Source of the DNA: Pseudomonas koreensis
GTDB lineage: Bacteria > Pseudomonadota > Gammaproteobacteria > Pseudomonadales > Pseudomonadaceae
Reading direction: 5' to 3'
DNA length: 64,000 bases
Assembly: GCF_025447595.1 (NCBI RefSeq)
Contig: NZ_JAOEJU010000003.1
Coordinates: 62,001 to 126,000 of the forward strand
The translations under genes were made by a program, and so were the position numbers. This document shows, piece by piece, positions 17,272 through 27,100 of this stretch (the stretch's first letter is position 1; each line of letters begins with the position of its first letter). The notes beneath the pieces are model-generated. The model did not search any database. It was given only the letters and a program-made list of their open reading frames with translations, and was not told the origin of the DNA.

Positions 17272-18159
17272 TCAGCCGATGCGCAGTGCGCGCAGGTCGA
17301 GGTGACCGTTTTGCAGCGGCGGGCACCAGTAGTAGCCGCCAGTGATCGGCCGGCTGATGCGGTACAGACCGTCGGTGATGCCGTCTTCCAGACCGCTCAT
17401 GCGGCGCAGTTGCGCTTCGAAGGCGTCGAGGGAGAAACCGAACGCGAGGAACATCAGGCCGGCGCGGTCGCCTTCAATCCACGGCATCGAACGGCGCACG
17501 ACGAAGGCTTCCGGGGCGAAGCTCTCCTGGGCGGTACGTTTGACGTGGGCGGACACCGGGGCGTCGTCGATCTCTTCGTTGTCGCTCAGGCGACGGCCCA
17601 TGATGTTGTCCTTGTCCTCGGCAGACAGCGCATGGAAACCCTTGAGGTCGTGCTGCCATTGCTGGATCGCGGCAAAGCTGCCACCGACCAGACCTTCGGC
17701 GCCTTCACTTTGCAGTGCGGCGGCGACGGCGGCTTTGTCATGCGGGTTTTCGGTGCCGTCTTCATAACCGGTGAGGTCATGTACGTTCTTGTGGCGGAAG
17801 GCTTCCTGCATCTGCACCAGACGCAATGCCGGGGCCAGTGCAGACTCAAGCGCAGTGCTGCGGTTGAGCAGATCGCCACGGTCGACGCCGTGCAGCCAGA
17901 CCCACAGGGCGTGCTGGGTCGACGGGTTTTCCACGCCAACACCGGTCAGCGCCGGAAAGCTGCGCAGGCCGTCGATGTTCACATTCAGAGCCTTGACCAA
18001 GGATTCACCGAAACCGACTACCGCCGACTTGCCGTCCACCAGGTTCAGCAGGTTGTCGATCGCCTGCGGCAGCGCTTCAACCGACTCAAGGGCGAAAAAC
18101 AGGTGACGTGCTTGCGGCGGAACTGGGGTGGCGAGGATGCCCGGCTGGTAGTAACTCAT
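17272..18159 (-). CDS. Dye-decolourising (Dyp-type) haem peroxidase
   Basis: The 295-residue protein carries the Dyp signature GYEDGTENP with catalytic Asp134, the probable proximal haem ligand His205 in PVSAHVKRT, and distal Arg222/223 in FVVRRSMPW. There is no Tat or Sec signal, so it is cytoplasmic, which fits the Dyp-B (YfeX-like) group. It oxidises aromatic substrates with hydrogen peroxide. AAGGAG lies six bases before the ATG at 18159. It heads a two-gene operon with the Gfo/Idh oxidoreductase; no encapsulin gene is near. Confidence 0.93.
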   Translation of the reverse strand: MSYYQPGILATPVPPQARHLFFALESVEALPQAIDNLLNLVDGKSAVVGFGESLVKALNVNIDGLRSFPALTGVGVENPSTQHALWVWLHGVDRGDLLNRSTALESALAPALRLVQMQEAFRHKNVHDLTGYEDGTENPHDKAAVAAALQSEGAEGLVGGSFAAIQQWQHDLKGFHALSAEDKDNIMGRRLSDNEEIDDAPVSAHVKRTAQESFAPEAFVVRRSMPWIEGDRAGLMFLAFGFSLDAFEAQLRRMSGLEDGITDGLYRISRPITGGYYWCPPLQNGHLDLRALRIG

Positions 18160-18215
18160 GTCGACTCCTTGGAAAGAGCGCGGAGTTTAACTGTAGCCGG
18201 AGGATTTGTGTGGGA

Positions 18216-19262
18216 TCAGATGACGCACTCGCTGCGCCACGCACTCGGGCTCTTGCCCGTCCAACGCTTGAACGCGCGGCGAAAGCTGCGCACGTCGCTG
18301 TAACCAACCTCCTCGGTGATGCGTTCGATCGGCATGTCCGGGTTTGCCAGCAGACTCATCGTGCGGGCCTGGCGCACTTGCTCAAGCAGCGCTTCAAAAG
18401 TCAGTGAATGTTCGGTCAGGCGCCGACGCAAAGTACGGCTGCTCATGTTCAAGTCGCCAGCAATTTTTTCAATATGACTACCCCGGCTCAGGTCCCGGGC
18501 AATCGCCCGCTCCACGGCCTGAATCAGATCGAGTTTCTGGTGAACCTGAGCCGCTTCCAGCTCCAGCAACTTGACCGCCTGACGCAGCGCCAGCGAATGA
18601 TGATTGGGCAGATTCACATCCAGCCACTGCACGTCGATCAGCATGCGATTGTGCAGGCACCCGAAGCGCACATCCGGCCCCAGCAGCCGCCGGTATTCAT
18701 CCACGTAATCCGGCGCGGCGTGCATGAACTCCACGGCAATCGGCTTGAACGTCTCGCCCACCAGCGCCCGGCCGTAGACCAGCAGGCTGGCGAAAAACTC
18801 TTCCACCGCAAACACCTGCACCTCGGCGAATGGCAGCCGGCATTCAACGTCGACGTACACCTGATCGCCCACCACATCGACGCTGGACACCACGATCCCG
18901 CCGGAAGTGTGCTGATGCCGAACCCCGATTTCGAACGCGTCGCGCAAGGTCTTGCACAGCGACAGCACATGCCCGAGCAGCCCCAGCGTACCGAGCACGT
19001 TCTGCGCCCCGACCCACAGGCCCAGCCCCTGATTAGGCAACGCTTTAAGCGCACGCTGGATCATGGCCACGGCCTGGCGGTAGGAAATCCGCTGCGCCGG
19101 ATCCTGCAAGTCTTCGAAATCAAACCCCAGACCACGGCACAGGCTTTGCGGCTCGATGCCCTTGTTGGCGGCGACTTCCGCCAGGGTTTGCAGGAGAAAT
19201 GGCGACACCAGCGCCAGTTCGAAGGTGGGGTCTTGGACTTTTACGTTCATGGAGGCTGACAT
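18216..19262 (-). CDS. AraC-family transcriptional regulator (OruR-like)
   Basis: The 348-residue protein has an arabinose_bd-type N-terminal domain (SPFLLQTLAEVAANKGIEPQ and on) and a C-terminal double helix-turn-helix from about residue 245 (IEKIAGDLNMSSRTLRRRL and EEVGYSDVRSFRRAFKRWTG). This is the OruR/ArgR-like AraC subgroup found in pseudomonads. Start choice is uncertain: ATG 19262 or ATG 19250, with no clear Shine-Dalgarno for either. It is divergent from the MetA-type outer-membrane gene at 19462, a possible target. Confidence 0.87.
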   Translation of the reverse strand: MSASMNVKVQDPTFELALVSPFLLQTLAEVAANKGIEPQSLCRGLGFDFEDLQDPAQRISYRQAVAMIQRALKALPNQGLGLWVGAQNVLGTLGLLGHVLSLCKTLRDAFEIGVRHQHTSGGIVVSSVDVVGDQVYVDVECRLPFAEVQVFAVEEFFASLLVYGRALVGETFKPIAVEFMHAAPDYVDEYRRLLGPDVRFGCLHNRMLIDVQWLDVNLPNHHSLALRQAVKLLELEAAQVHQKLDLIQAVERAIARDLSRGSHIEKIAGDLNMSSRTLRRRLTEHSLTFEALLEQVRQARTMSLLANPDMPIERITEEVGYSDVRSFRRAFKRWTGKSPSAWRSECVI

Positions 19263-19461
19263 TCCGGATCACGCTGAATTGTTATTTTTGTAACCGGTTA
19301 TGTCGAAGGAAGTTAGCACAGGGTTGGAGGGCTGTCCGCAGAAGTCCCCTTCCGTGTCCGCCAATACCCTGCCCTGTCGTGCGCCAAGGGCTTATTTCTA
19401 TAGTGGCCGGGCGCCCTGCGTGCCGGCGTTGCGCCCAAACACAATAATAATGAGGACGGAC

Positions 19462-20409
19462 ATGACCCCGAACCGCGCGACATTCCCTGTGCGACTGGCG
19501 CTGAGCCTGCTCGGCTGCGCCGCGACCCTGCCGGCGCTGGCCACCGAAGCCGGCGTCGACAACATCGGCCCCGGCACCGACGGGTTCTTCATGCTGCCGC
19601 TGGAAGTCGACAGCCTTCCCGAGAACATGGTCGCCTTCAATCTTTACTACAACCACTACAAATCGACGAAGCTCAACATCAGTTCGCTGGGCGGCAAGGT
19701 GCCAAACGTCGAGATCGAATCCACGGCCGTGATCCCGCGTCTCGACTACCTGAGCCCGGTGCGAATTTTCGGCGGACGTCTGGCCGGTTACATCGCCCAG
19801 CCGTGGCTCAAGCAGGAAGTCTCGGTGTTCGGCCTGAGCGACACCCGCGAAGGCATGGGCGATACCACCATCGCGCCGATCATCCTGTGGGACATGGGCA
19901 AGAACCTGACCCTCGGCGCCGCCGTGGAAATCACCGTGCCCACCGGCGAATACAGCGTCGACCGGCTGGCCAACACCAGCAACAATTTCTACACCTACAA
20001 ACCGCTGTTTTCCTTCACCTGGCTGCCGACCGAGCGCACCGAGGTGTCGATGAAGACCACCTACAGCTTCAACGAGAAGAACAAGGACACCGACTACAAG
20101 TCCGGGCAGATCTTCCACTTCGATTACTCGGCCAGCTACAAGATCACCGACGACCTGATGCTCGGCATCAACGGCTACTACCTGAAGCAGACCACCGACG
20201 ACAAACAGTTCGGCCACACCGTGCAGTTCGCCGGCGAAGACGTGAACGACGGCGTGCGCGGCAAGGTCTTCGCCATCGGCCCGGCGCTGCACTTCACCTT
20301 CCTCAAGTACGCCAGCGCAGAGATTCGCTGGGCCAAAGAGTTCGATGTAGAGAACCGGCCCGAGGGAGAAATGCTGTGGGCGAAGGTGAGTATTCCGTAT
20401 GCGTTCTGA
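19462..20409 (+). CDS. SphA / phenol-degradation MetA-type outer-membrane protein
   Basis: The 315-residue protein has a signal peptide (MTPNRATFPVRLALSLLGCA, cleavage after ALA) and about a dozen predicted beta strands ending in VSIPYAF, as in outer-membrane barrels. It matches the Phenol_MetA_deg family, which includes SphA, a protein linked to sphingosine or hydrophobic substrate uptake. GAGGA lies five bases before the ATG at 19462; upstream in-frame starts lack a signal peptide. The divergent AraC gene may control it. Confidence 0.85.
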   Translation: MTPNRATFPVRLALSLLGCAATLPALATEAGVDNIGPGTDGFFMLPLEVDSLPENMVAFNLYYNHYKSTKLNISSLGGKVPNVEIESTAVIPRLDYLSPVRIFGGRLAGYIAQPWLKQEVSVFGLSDTREGMGDTTIAPIILWDMGKNLTLGAAVEITVPTGEYSVDRLANTSNNFYTYKPLFSFTWLPTERTEVSMKTTYSFNEKNKDTDYKSGQIFHFDYSASYKITDDLMLGINGYYLKQTTDDKQFGHTVQFAGEDVNDGVRGKVFAIGPALHFTFLKYASAEIRWAKEFDVENRPEGEMLWAKVSIPYAF

Positions 20410-20662
20410 GTGCATTTTGTAGGAAGACGCGCGCGGATTTGTAGGCTGGAAACCTGAAAAACTGAGAGCGGGAATAGGCCTACAGCGGCGGTCGAAATTG
20501 CCGGACAACGGTGGGAAACGTCCGGCAGATTTCAAAGGGGCGCTTGCAGATACTGGGCTTCGTTATCCCATGGTTCCTCAGGGTTCATGGGGTACATCGT
20601 CTGCCAGTGACGACAATGGGCCATTCCCCCTTAAACTGCTGAGATTGATCACGGAGATCACT

Positions 20663-20857
20663 ATGAGCATATTGCATTCCCCGTTTTACGCTGACTTCGA
20701 ATCCGAAGAAGAGGCAGAGAGCTACGATCGCTGGTTTCGCGCCAAGGTGCAGGCTGTACTGGATGACCCTCGCCCGGGCATTCCCCATAAGGAAGCCATG
20801 GTGCGGCTCGACCAACTATTAGCAGAGAGACGCAAGAATCGACGCGCTGCCGCTTGA
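20663..20857 (+). CDS. Antitoxin-like stability determinant
   Basis: The 64-residue protein (MSILHSPFYADFESEEEAES...) matches the 'stability determinant' antitoxins that pair with RelE/ParE toxins; the core YDRWFRAKVQAVLDDPRPG is well conserved. It binds the toxin and, as usual, the promoter. The longer in-frame extension to 20498 is unsupported; GGAG precedes the ATG at 20663. It overlaps the following toxin frame. Confidence 0.85.
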   Translation: MSILHSPFYADFESEEEAESYDRWFRAKVQAVLDDPRPGIPHKEAMVRLDQLLAERRKNRRAAA

Positions 20858-21131
20858 ATGGAGCGATCAAGCTCTGGACGATCTGGCTGACATTATCGAT
20901 TACATTGAACAATACAACTCAAACGCTTCAACGGCTCTGCAGCACAAGGTTGGTGCAGCAACGCAAAGGCTTTCATCAATTCCCTATGGTTACCGGTCCG
21001 GTCGAGCGCCAGGCACTCGGGAAATGGTGGTCAATCCAAACTATCTGCTGGTCTACCGAGTGAACGGGCGCATCAAAATACTGACGTTAGTCCACACCCG
21101 ACGACAATACCCACGAACCTCATCAACATAA
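20838..21131 (+). CDS. RelE/ParE-family toxin, no canonical start codon
   Basis: The frame is open from a stop at 20820-20822 to TAA 21129-21131 and reads IDALPLEWSDQALDDL... REMVVNPNYLLVYRVNG... LTLVHTRRQYP, a complete ParE-type ribonuclease/gyrase-toxin fold of about 97 residues. It overlaps the antitoxin end by about 20 bases, as in working pairs. There is no ATG, GTG or TTG before the conserved part: candidates are ATC 20838 or CTG 20847. Either it uses a rare start by coupling to the antitoxin, or the start was lost and the toxin is silent. Confidence 0.72.
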   Translation: MDALPLEWSDQALDDLADIIDYIEQYNSNASTALQHKVGAATQRLSSIPYGYRSGRAPGTREMVVNPNYLLVYRVNGRIKILTLVHTRRQYPRTSST

Positions 21132-21156
21132 AAAAAGGGCGGCCAAATGGCCGCCC
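21130..21156 (-). terminator. Rho-independent terminator of the TpsA gene
   Basis: Hairpin GGGCGGCC-AAAT-GGCCGCCC (21137-21156) followed on the minus strand by seven T. It stops leftward transcription of the large exoprotein gene and could also stop the toxin mRNA. Confidence 0.85.
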
Positions 21157-21179
21157 GAAGCGTACTACACGAGAGTCCT

Positions 21180-24100
21180 TTACAACGTCAGCTGTCCCCG
21201 CTCCTCTTCGGTCAGCTGTTGTTTCGCCTGCTCATCCAGCGCCCCGGCGCCCAGCACCTGCACCGGGCTGTTGGGGTTGTAGCCCGGTGTCGGTGCGCGG
21301 CTGGCGCCGTCGCGGGTCGGGGCCAGTTGTTCGTTGCCGAAGCTCAGTACCTGCACGGTGAACACCGAAGCCTGGTTCTGGCGCGACGCAGCTTGCTGCT
21401 GACGGGCGACGTCTTCCGCCGCCTGGGTCGCCGACGACGCAGCGGAACTGGCGGAGGTGATCGCCCCGGTGTTGACCGCCGAGACCACCGGCACGCCGGT
21501 CGCCTTGCCCTGCACCGAGATGTTGGCGGCGTTGACCACCGTGAGCGCGGCGATGTTGACGTTGCCCGAGACGCGAATCCCCGCCTCGCCCGCATCGATG
21601 GTGCCCAGCGGCGCGATCAGGTCGATGTCGCCCGGTGCCACTTCGGCAATCGGGTTGAGCGTGGCGATACCGGCACCGGTACTCGGCACCGATGGCGACA
21701 GGGTCACGTTGCCCCAGGTGTCGTACACGCGTTTTGGCGGCGTATAGACCACGGTGGTTTTCGAACCGCGACCGGCGTTGATGTCGCCCTCGGCCGACCA
21801 GCCAAGGATTGAGCCACCAAACGTCGTCATGATCCGGCTCTGCCCCAGCAAAATGCTGCCCTCGGAGTAGAGCTGAATGTTGCCCGAACCCTGGGTGATG
21901 ATCCCCGCCGTGGAGGGCGGCGCCGCGCCTTCGATGCCGAACACCTGGCCACCGCCGGGTGTGAGCATCTGGATATCGCCGCCGTACAGGGTTTTCACCC
22001 CTGCTCCGCCGTACAGGGTGATGTCGCCGTCATAACGGATCGGGTTGCCGGCCACATCGGTGGTCGGGAACAGCGCAGCAATGGCGTTGCGACCGCGCAA
22101 GTAGCTGCCTTTGCGTGGGCCATCGACATCGTTGTACTCAAGGCCGCCAGCACGCAGTTCGGCGAAATACACCTGACGGGCGAAGATCGCTTGCTCGGTA
22201 CCCGGCAATGCGGCGAAGAACGCTTGCGCCTGCTCTTCGCTACCACTGAAACCATATCCCAGGGTCAGCCAGCGTTGCAGTTCGCCGAGGTAGTTTTTCA
22301 CCACTTTGCCCGGTTGTGCGGCAAGGGACAGATTCGCGTCAGCGAGATTGTCCCGGTTCAGATAGCGGGCGATGAATCGTCCGTAATCCGCACCTTGTGC
22401 ACCGATGCCGGCCTGCAACACCACGCTGGCACCGGGCCGACCATCGCCCTGCACAATCGGCCCGAGGCTGGTGATGCTCGCGCGATCTTCCATAAGGATA
22501 TTGCGCCCGGCATTGACGTCGAGCAGGCCGGGGCCGGCAATGTCGAAGCTGCTGTAGAGAATGTCACGCCCCGCCGAGACCCGCGAAACATCACGCGCAT
22601 CGTTATGGACAAACAGGTTGCCCGAAGAGGCAATGGTATCGGAGCTCCAGCCCAGATCCGACGGCGCAGCAGTCGGTTTGCCGAGGTCGGTGCCGGCCGC
22701 GACGATATCGCGCCCGGCCAGCATCCACACTGGCGCAGCCGCGACATACCAGGTGCGCAGTGAGTTGCTGAAGCGCAAGGTTTCACCACTGCGCACGCCG
22801 ACCAGATCACCGGCCAATGCGTAGAAACGTGCCGGAGCCTGCACACCGCTGGTGCCCGAATACGTGTCGGCGCCGAACGCAAACAACGGATAACGCAGGT
22901 TCTGACTCGGTGCCACGCCATCAACGCTGTAATTGCTCAGCAGCGGCTTGCTGCTGCCGTATTGTGCATAACCGCTGAACGCCGGCGCGAACGGCGTGGC
23001 GATGGCGGCCCGGCTTGCGCCGGACTGATCGATGGCATAGCCGCCGGCGTAAATCGAGTCGCCGGCGAGCATTTCCAGTTGGCCAGCGGCTGAAGGTGCC
23101 AGCACCAGCGAATAATCCGGTGCAGCAGGAAACGCGCTGGAGACGGACACCGCTGACGTGCCGGCATAGATCGAACCCTGAGCGGCCACGGCGCGCAAGA
23201 TCGACGGATAGACAAACCGCAGGTCGCTCGGCGAGCTGTTGCGATTCGTCAACGGCCCTGCCGTGCTGGTCTCGGCCAACTGGGTGCTTGGGGTCAGATT
23301 GCCCCCGGCTGAAAACAGATCGATAGCAGTGTGATCGGTCCACAGCGTGAAGCCCGCCAGCCCGCCACCGCCATGCACGACGCCAGCGGCATCGGTGAAC
23401 GGCGTGCTGTTTTGCAGACGCACGCGCCCCGGGTCCGCCGCGCCACCGAGCACCAGATCGCCACGCGTGCTCAGACGCATGCCCGAGTCACCGGGGATCA
23501 AGACCAGACCACCGGAGGCAATGCCCAGGGTCGAGGTGAACGGGTCGAAGGCCCGGGTTTCGCGCGCATCCTGCAACGCCGGTGCCGCACCGTATTGCAG
23601 ATTGATTGCGCCGAGCGCCCCGCCCGACAACTGCGCCGCGCCGCGCAGGTTGATCAAGGCGCCCTGCAAGTCATGGTTCGGTGAGGCGTTGCCACTGCGC
23701 CCGACGCTCGCTTGCAGCGACGGATTGAGCGAGCCACCGATGCGGATGTCCATGTCGCCACCGCCGGTCAATTGCAGGCTGCCGTCGCTGCCGACCCGTC
23801 CGGTGCTGCCGACCGCGACGATCAAGCCCTGGCTTCGCGGGTTCAACCCGCTGTCGCCCAATGGCCGAAGCATGCCGCCGTCGCCGCCGGCGCGCAGGCT
23901 GACGTTGCCGCCGCCCAGCGCACCAAAACCGGTGAAGCCGACCAGATAAGGGCCACTATCGGTGCCTTGATCCGGCAGGGGTTGGGTTGCATAGCTGCCA
24001 AAGTTGATCCACCAGGCGGTCGGCACATCGCTGTTGCCGGTGCCCTGGCGCCAGAGCCAGTTGCCCACCGAGACGCTGGCAACTTGCTCGCGAAGCTCGG

Positions 24101-27100
24101 CCAGGGGGTTGAGGCCTCGACGACCCACGGCGTCGCCGGACACCGAGCCGCCGGCATTGATCGTCAGGTTGCCGCCTCCCTGCGGATACCAGGCCTGATA
24201 CAGGCTGTCGCTACCGCCATTGACCCATTTTTCGTAATCGGCGCCCTGGCTCCCCAGCACCGAACCGTTGTCGGTCAAGGTGCCACGGCGCAGGTTGTAG
24301 CGCGGATCGACGTCGCTCGATTGGGTGCCGGCGGTGTATACCCCGAACGGCGAATCCATGCTCAGGTTGCCGGCTGCCAACAGGTCGAGATCGCCGGTGC
24401 CGGTGCGCAACACGCTGAACATCTGCGAGTGGGTCGTGGTGCTGATCCCGCCCTTGTTCGGCGCACAGGAAAACGGGTCCGCATCACACCACCACAGGTC
24501 GGCCTCAAGCACCGGGGTGCCCGCCGGCATCCCGGCAATGTTGCCCTCAACCCAGAGGAATTTGGCCGGCGCCAGGCAGGCGCCGGGGAACACGTCACAC
24601 AGATACAGCTCATCATCGCTGACCACCGTGCCTTCCGGATAACCCATCGGGTTGCCGTCGACCCAGGTCGTGTCGAGTTTTTTCTCGGTCACTTTCAAGC
24701 CGTAGTGGGTATCGGCCAGGCGCAGGTTGCCGTCGCTGGTCAGCGGTTTCAGCGCACGGCTGTCAGCGGCATCCAGATCGGAGCCGGCCACCAGACGCAT
24801 CGACCACGACGTACTGCCCGCCGGCAACATGCTCGCCACGGCCCAGTTACGACCTTGTTGCGTGGTGTTGATATAACCGCGCAGCTCAATGAATGGCGTA
24901 CCGTCGGCCAGCACCACGTCCGTCATCGAGGGGATCAGCGAACCGCGCAGCAGCGCCAGCGCACTGCTCAACTTGACCCCGACAATCACGTTATCCGCAC
25001 CGAGCGTGCCCGGCAGCGGCACGCCTTTGGGCCAGCTCATGGCCCGCAGCGCGGTGGCAGTTTCCAGACGGGTACCGGCGCCCAGGCGACTGCCGATCGG
25101 CAAGGTCACGTTCTGTGTGAGCAGCGTGCCGGCGGCGTACAGCAAGTTGCCCGCCGAATCGTGGATGGCGGCAGGCAACACGCTGCCGGCATTCAAGGTG
25201 TACTCACCGGCCAGCACCGCCTGGGTTGGCAACAACGTGCCGCTGGCGAAGGTGGCCGCCTGGATCGGCAAGTCGTAGTTCAAGGTCGCGCCGCTCGGGA
25301 ACAGCGTACCCTCGGCCAGCGTCACGCCAGTGCCCGGCACGATCAGATCGCCACCGAACGGCTGCACGCCCGGCAGCAGTTTCCAGCCGGCGTCATCCAC
25401 GGTTTCCGGTGGCGGCGCGAAACCGTCGTTGATACTGCCGTAGATATCGAGGTTGCCACCGGCACGCATCACCAGACTCGCCGACTCACCGGAGCCATAC
25501 GACGCAGTTTTCTGCGTGTGCGGGTTGAGGCTCGCGTAGCGATAGCGCGACAGGTCGATATCGCCTTCCACCAGCAGATCGCCGTCGGCGGTCTTGCTGG
25601 CGATTTCCACGCCCGGGCGCAGATGGAAGGCATCGCGGTAGGTCGCGTTGTTCAATCCCGCCAGTTTGCGTTGCAGCAGGTCACTGTTGCCCAGTGCCGC
25701 GTTGATGAAGGCGTCGCTGTCGCCATGAATCCGATCGAACAGCGCCTGATCGATCACCTGATACGGCCGGCCGCTCGCTGCGGGATCAACGCCGTCGCGA
25801 GCGTCCGTGTAACGGCGCACGGCGTTGAGGCCAATGGAGCGCGCGCCTTGAATGTTCAGTGCGCCATTGGCATCGATCGCAATATCACCGGCGCCCAGAC
25901 GCGGCGCGTTCAGCTCCAGGGTGCCCCGTGCGCGACCATCGTTTTGTCCGGGCAGACTGCCCAACGCGGCATCGGTGCCGTGGCGCAGATCAATCCTCGC
26001 GCCGGAGGCCAGCGTCAGCACCCCGGCCCCGGAATCGAGCTCGACCATCGCCCGGTTCGGCGCATCGATGATCTTGCCGTAGCTGTCGACCCGCAGCACT
26101 CGACCGTGAGCGTCGAGCACCGAACTGCCGCCCAGGGTCAAACCGTTTTTGCCGGACAGACGAATGCTGCCGACCCGCTCGCCACTGGCGTCGATGGTGC
26201 CGGCCACGCTCAGGTGACCATTGTCCAGCGAGACATTGACCTCGCCGGCGCGCAAACCATCGCCGATCAGCAGATCGCCCTGCTTGAACTGGAAGCTGCG
26301 GCTGCCGAACACCTGGCCGTCGTTCAGGCGCTGGTTGAGTGCGGCGAATTGTTGATTCAGATCACCCCCCAGTTGCTGCGCACGAATCTCCACGCCCCCG
26401 GCCTTGTACGGCACCCAAGTGCCGCCTGCATCGTAATGACCGCTGCTGGCGCCGAGGATCCGGCCTTGCAGATCGACCACCCCGGCGCCCGCCGCCAGCG
26501 CCACTGCGCTGAGATTGCCGGCCTGATTGTTCTGCGCCGACAGGTCGATGCGCGAGCCGGCCGCCTGACGGATATTGCCGCTGTTGCTGAACAGCAACAC
26601 GTCGCCGCCCCAGCTGTATTTGTTGACGTCGTTGAACGGCAAGGTGCGTCCGGCCAGATCCAGCTGCGCATTGCCGGTCAGGGACAAGTCATTCTCAGCC
26701 TTGACCACCAGTTTGCCGCTGGCCAGCGCGATCCGGCTGTCGAGGACGACATTGCGGGCATCCAGGGTCAGTTCCGCGCCCAGCGCATCGGCTGCCGCGC
26801 CGGTAGCGCTGCCGGTCAGGGTCAGGTTATTACCCGCCTTGAACGTATTGATCGACGCGGCTTCACCCGTCAGCAACGGCGTGCGCAGCGTGAGGTTGCC
26901 GCCGCTGTAGGCGTAACCCTTCACCGGGTCGTACACGCCCTGCTCCTGATACACCGCAAGACTGCCCTTGTGGTTGGCGGTGATGCGCTCGCTGGCGCTG
27001 AGGTTGACGTTGGCAAAACCTAGCGCCAAACGGTCATTCTGATCCAGACCGCTAGGCTGCGGATTCGGCCCGTAGCCGAATTCGATGCGCTGCGCCTCGA

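Noticed and set aside
23712..27023. 1103-codon plus-strand frame opposite pdtA
   Set aside because: Shadow of the exoprotein gene; composition typical of antisense frames.
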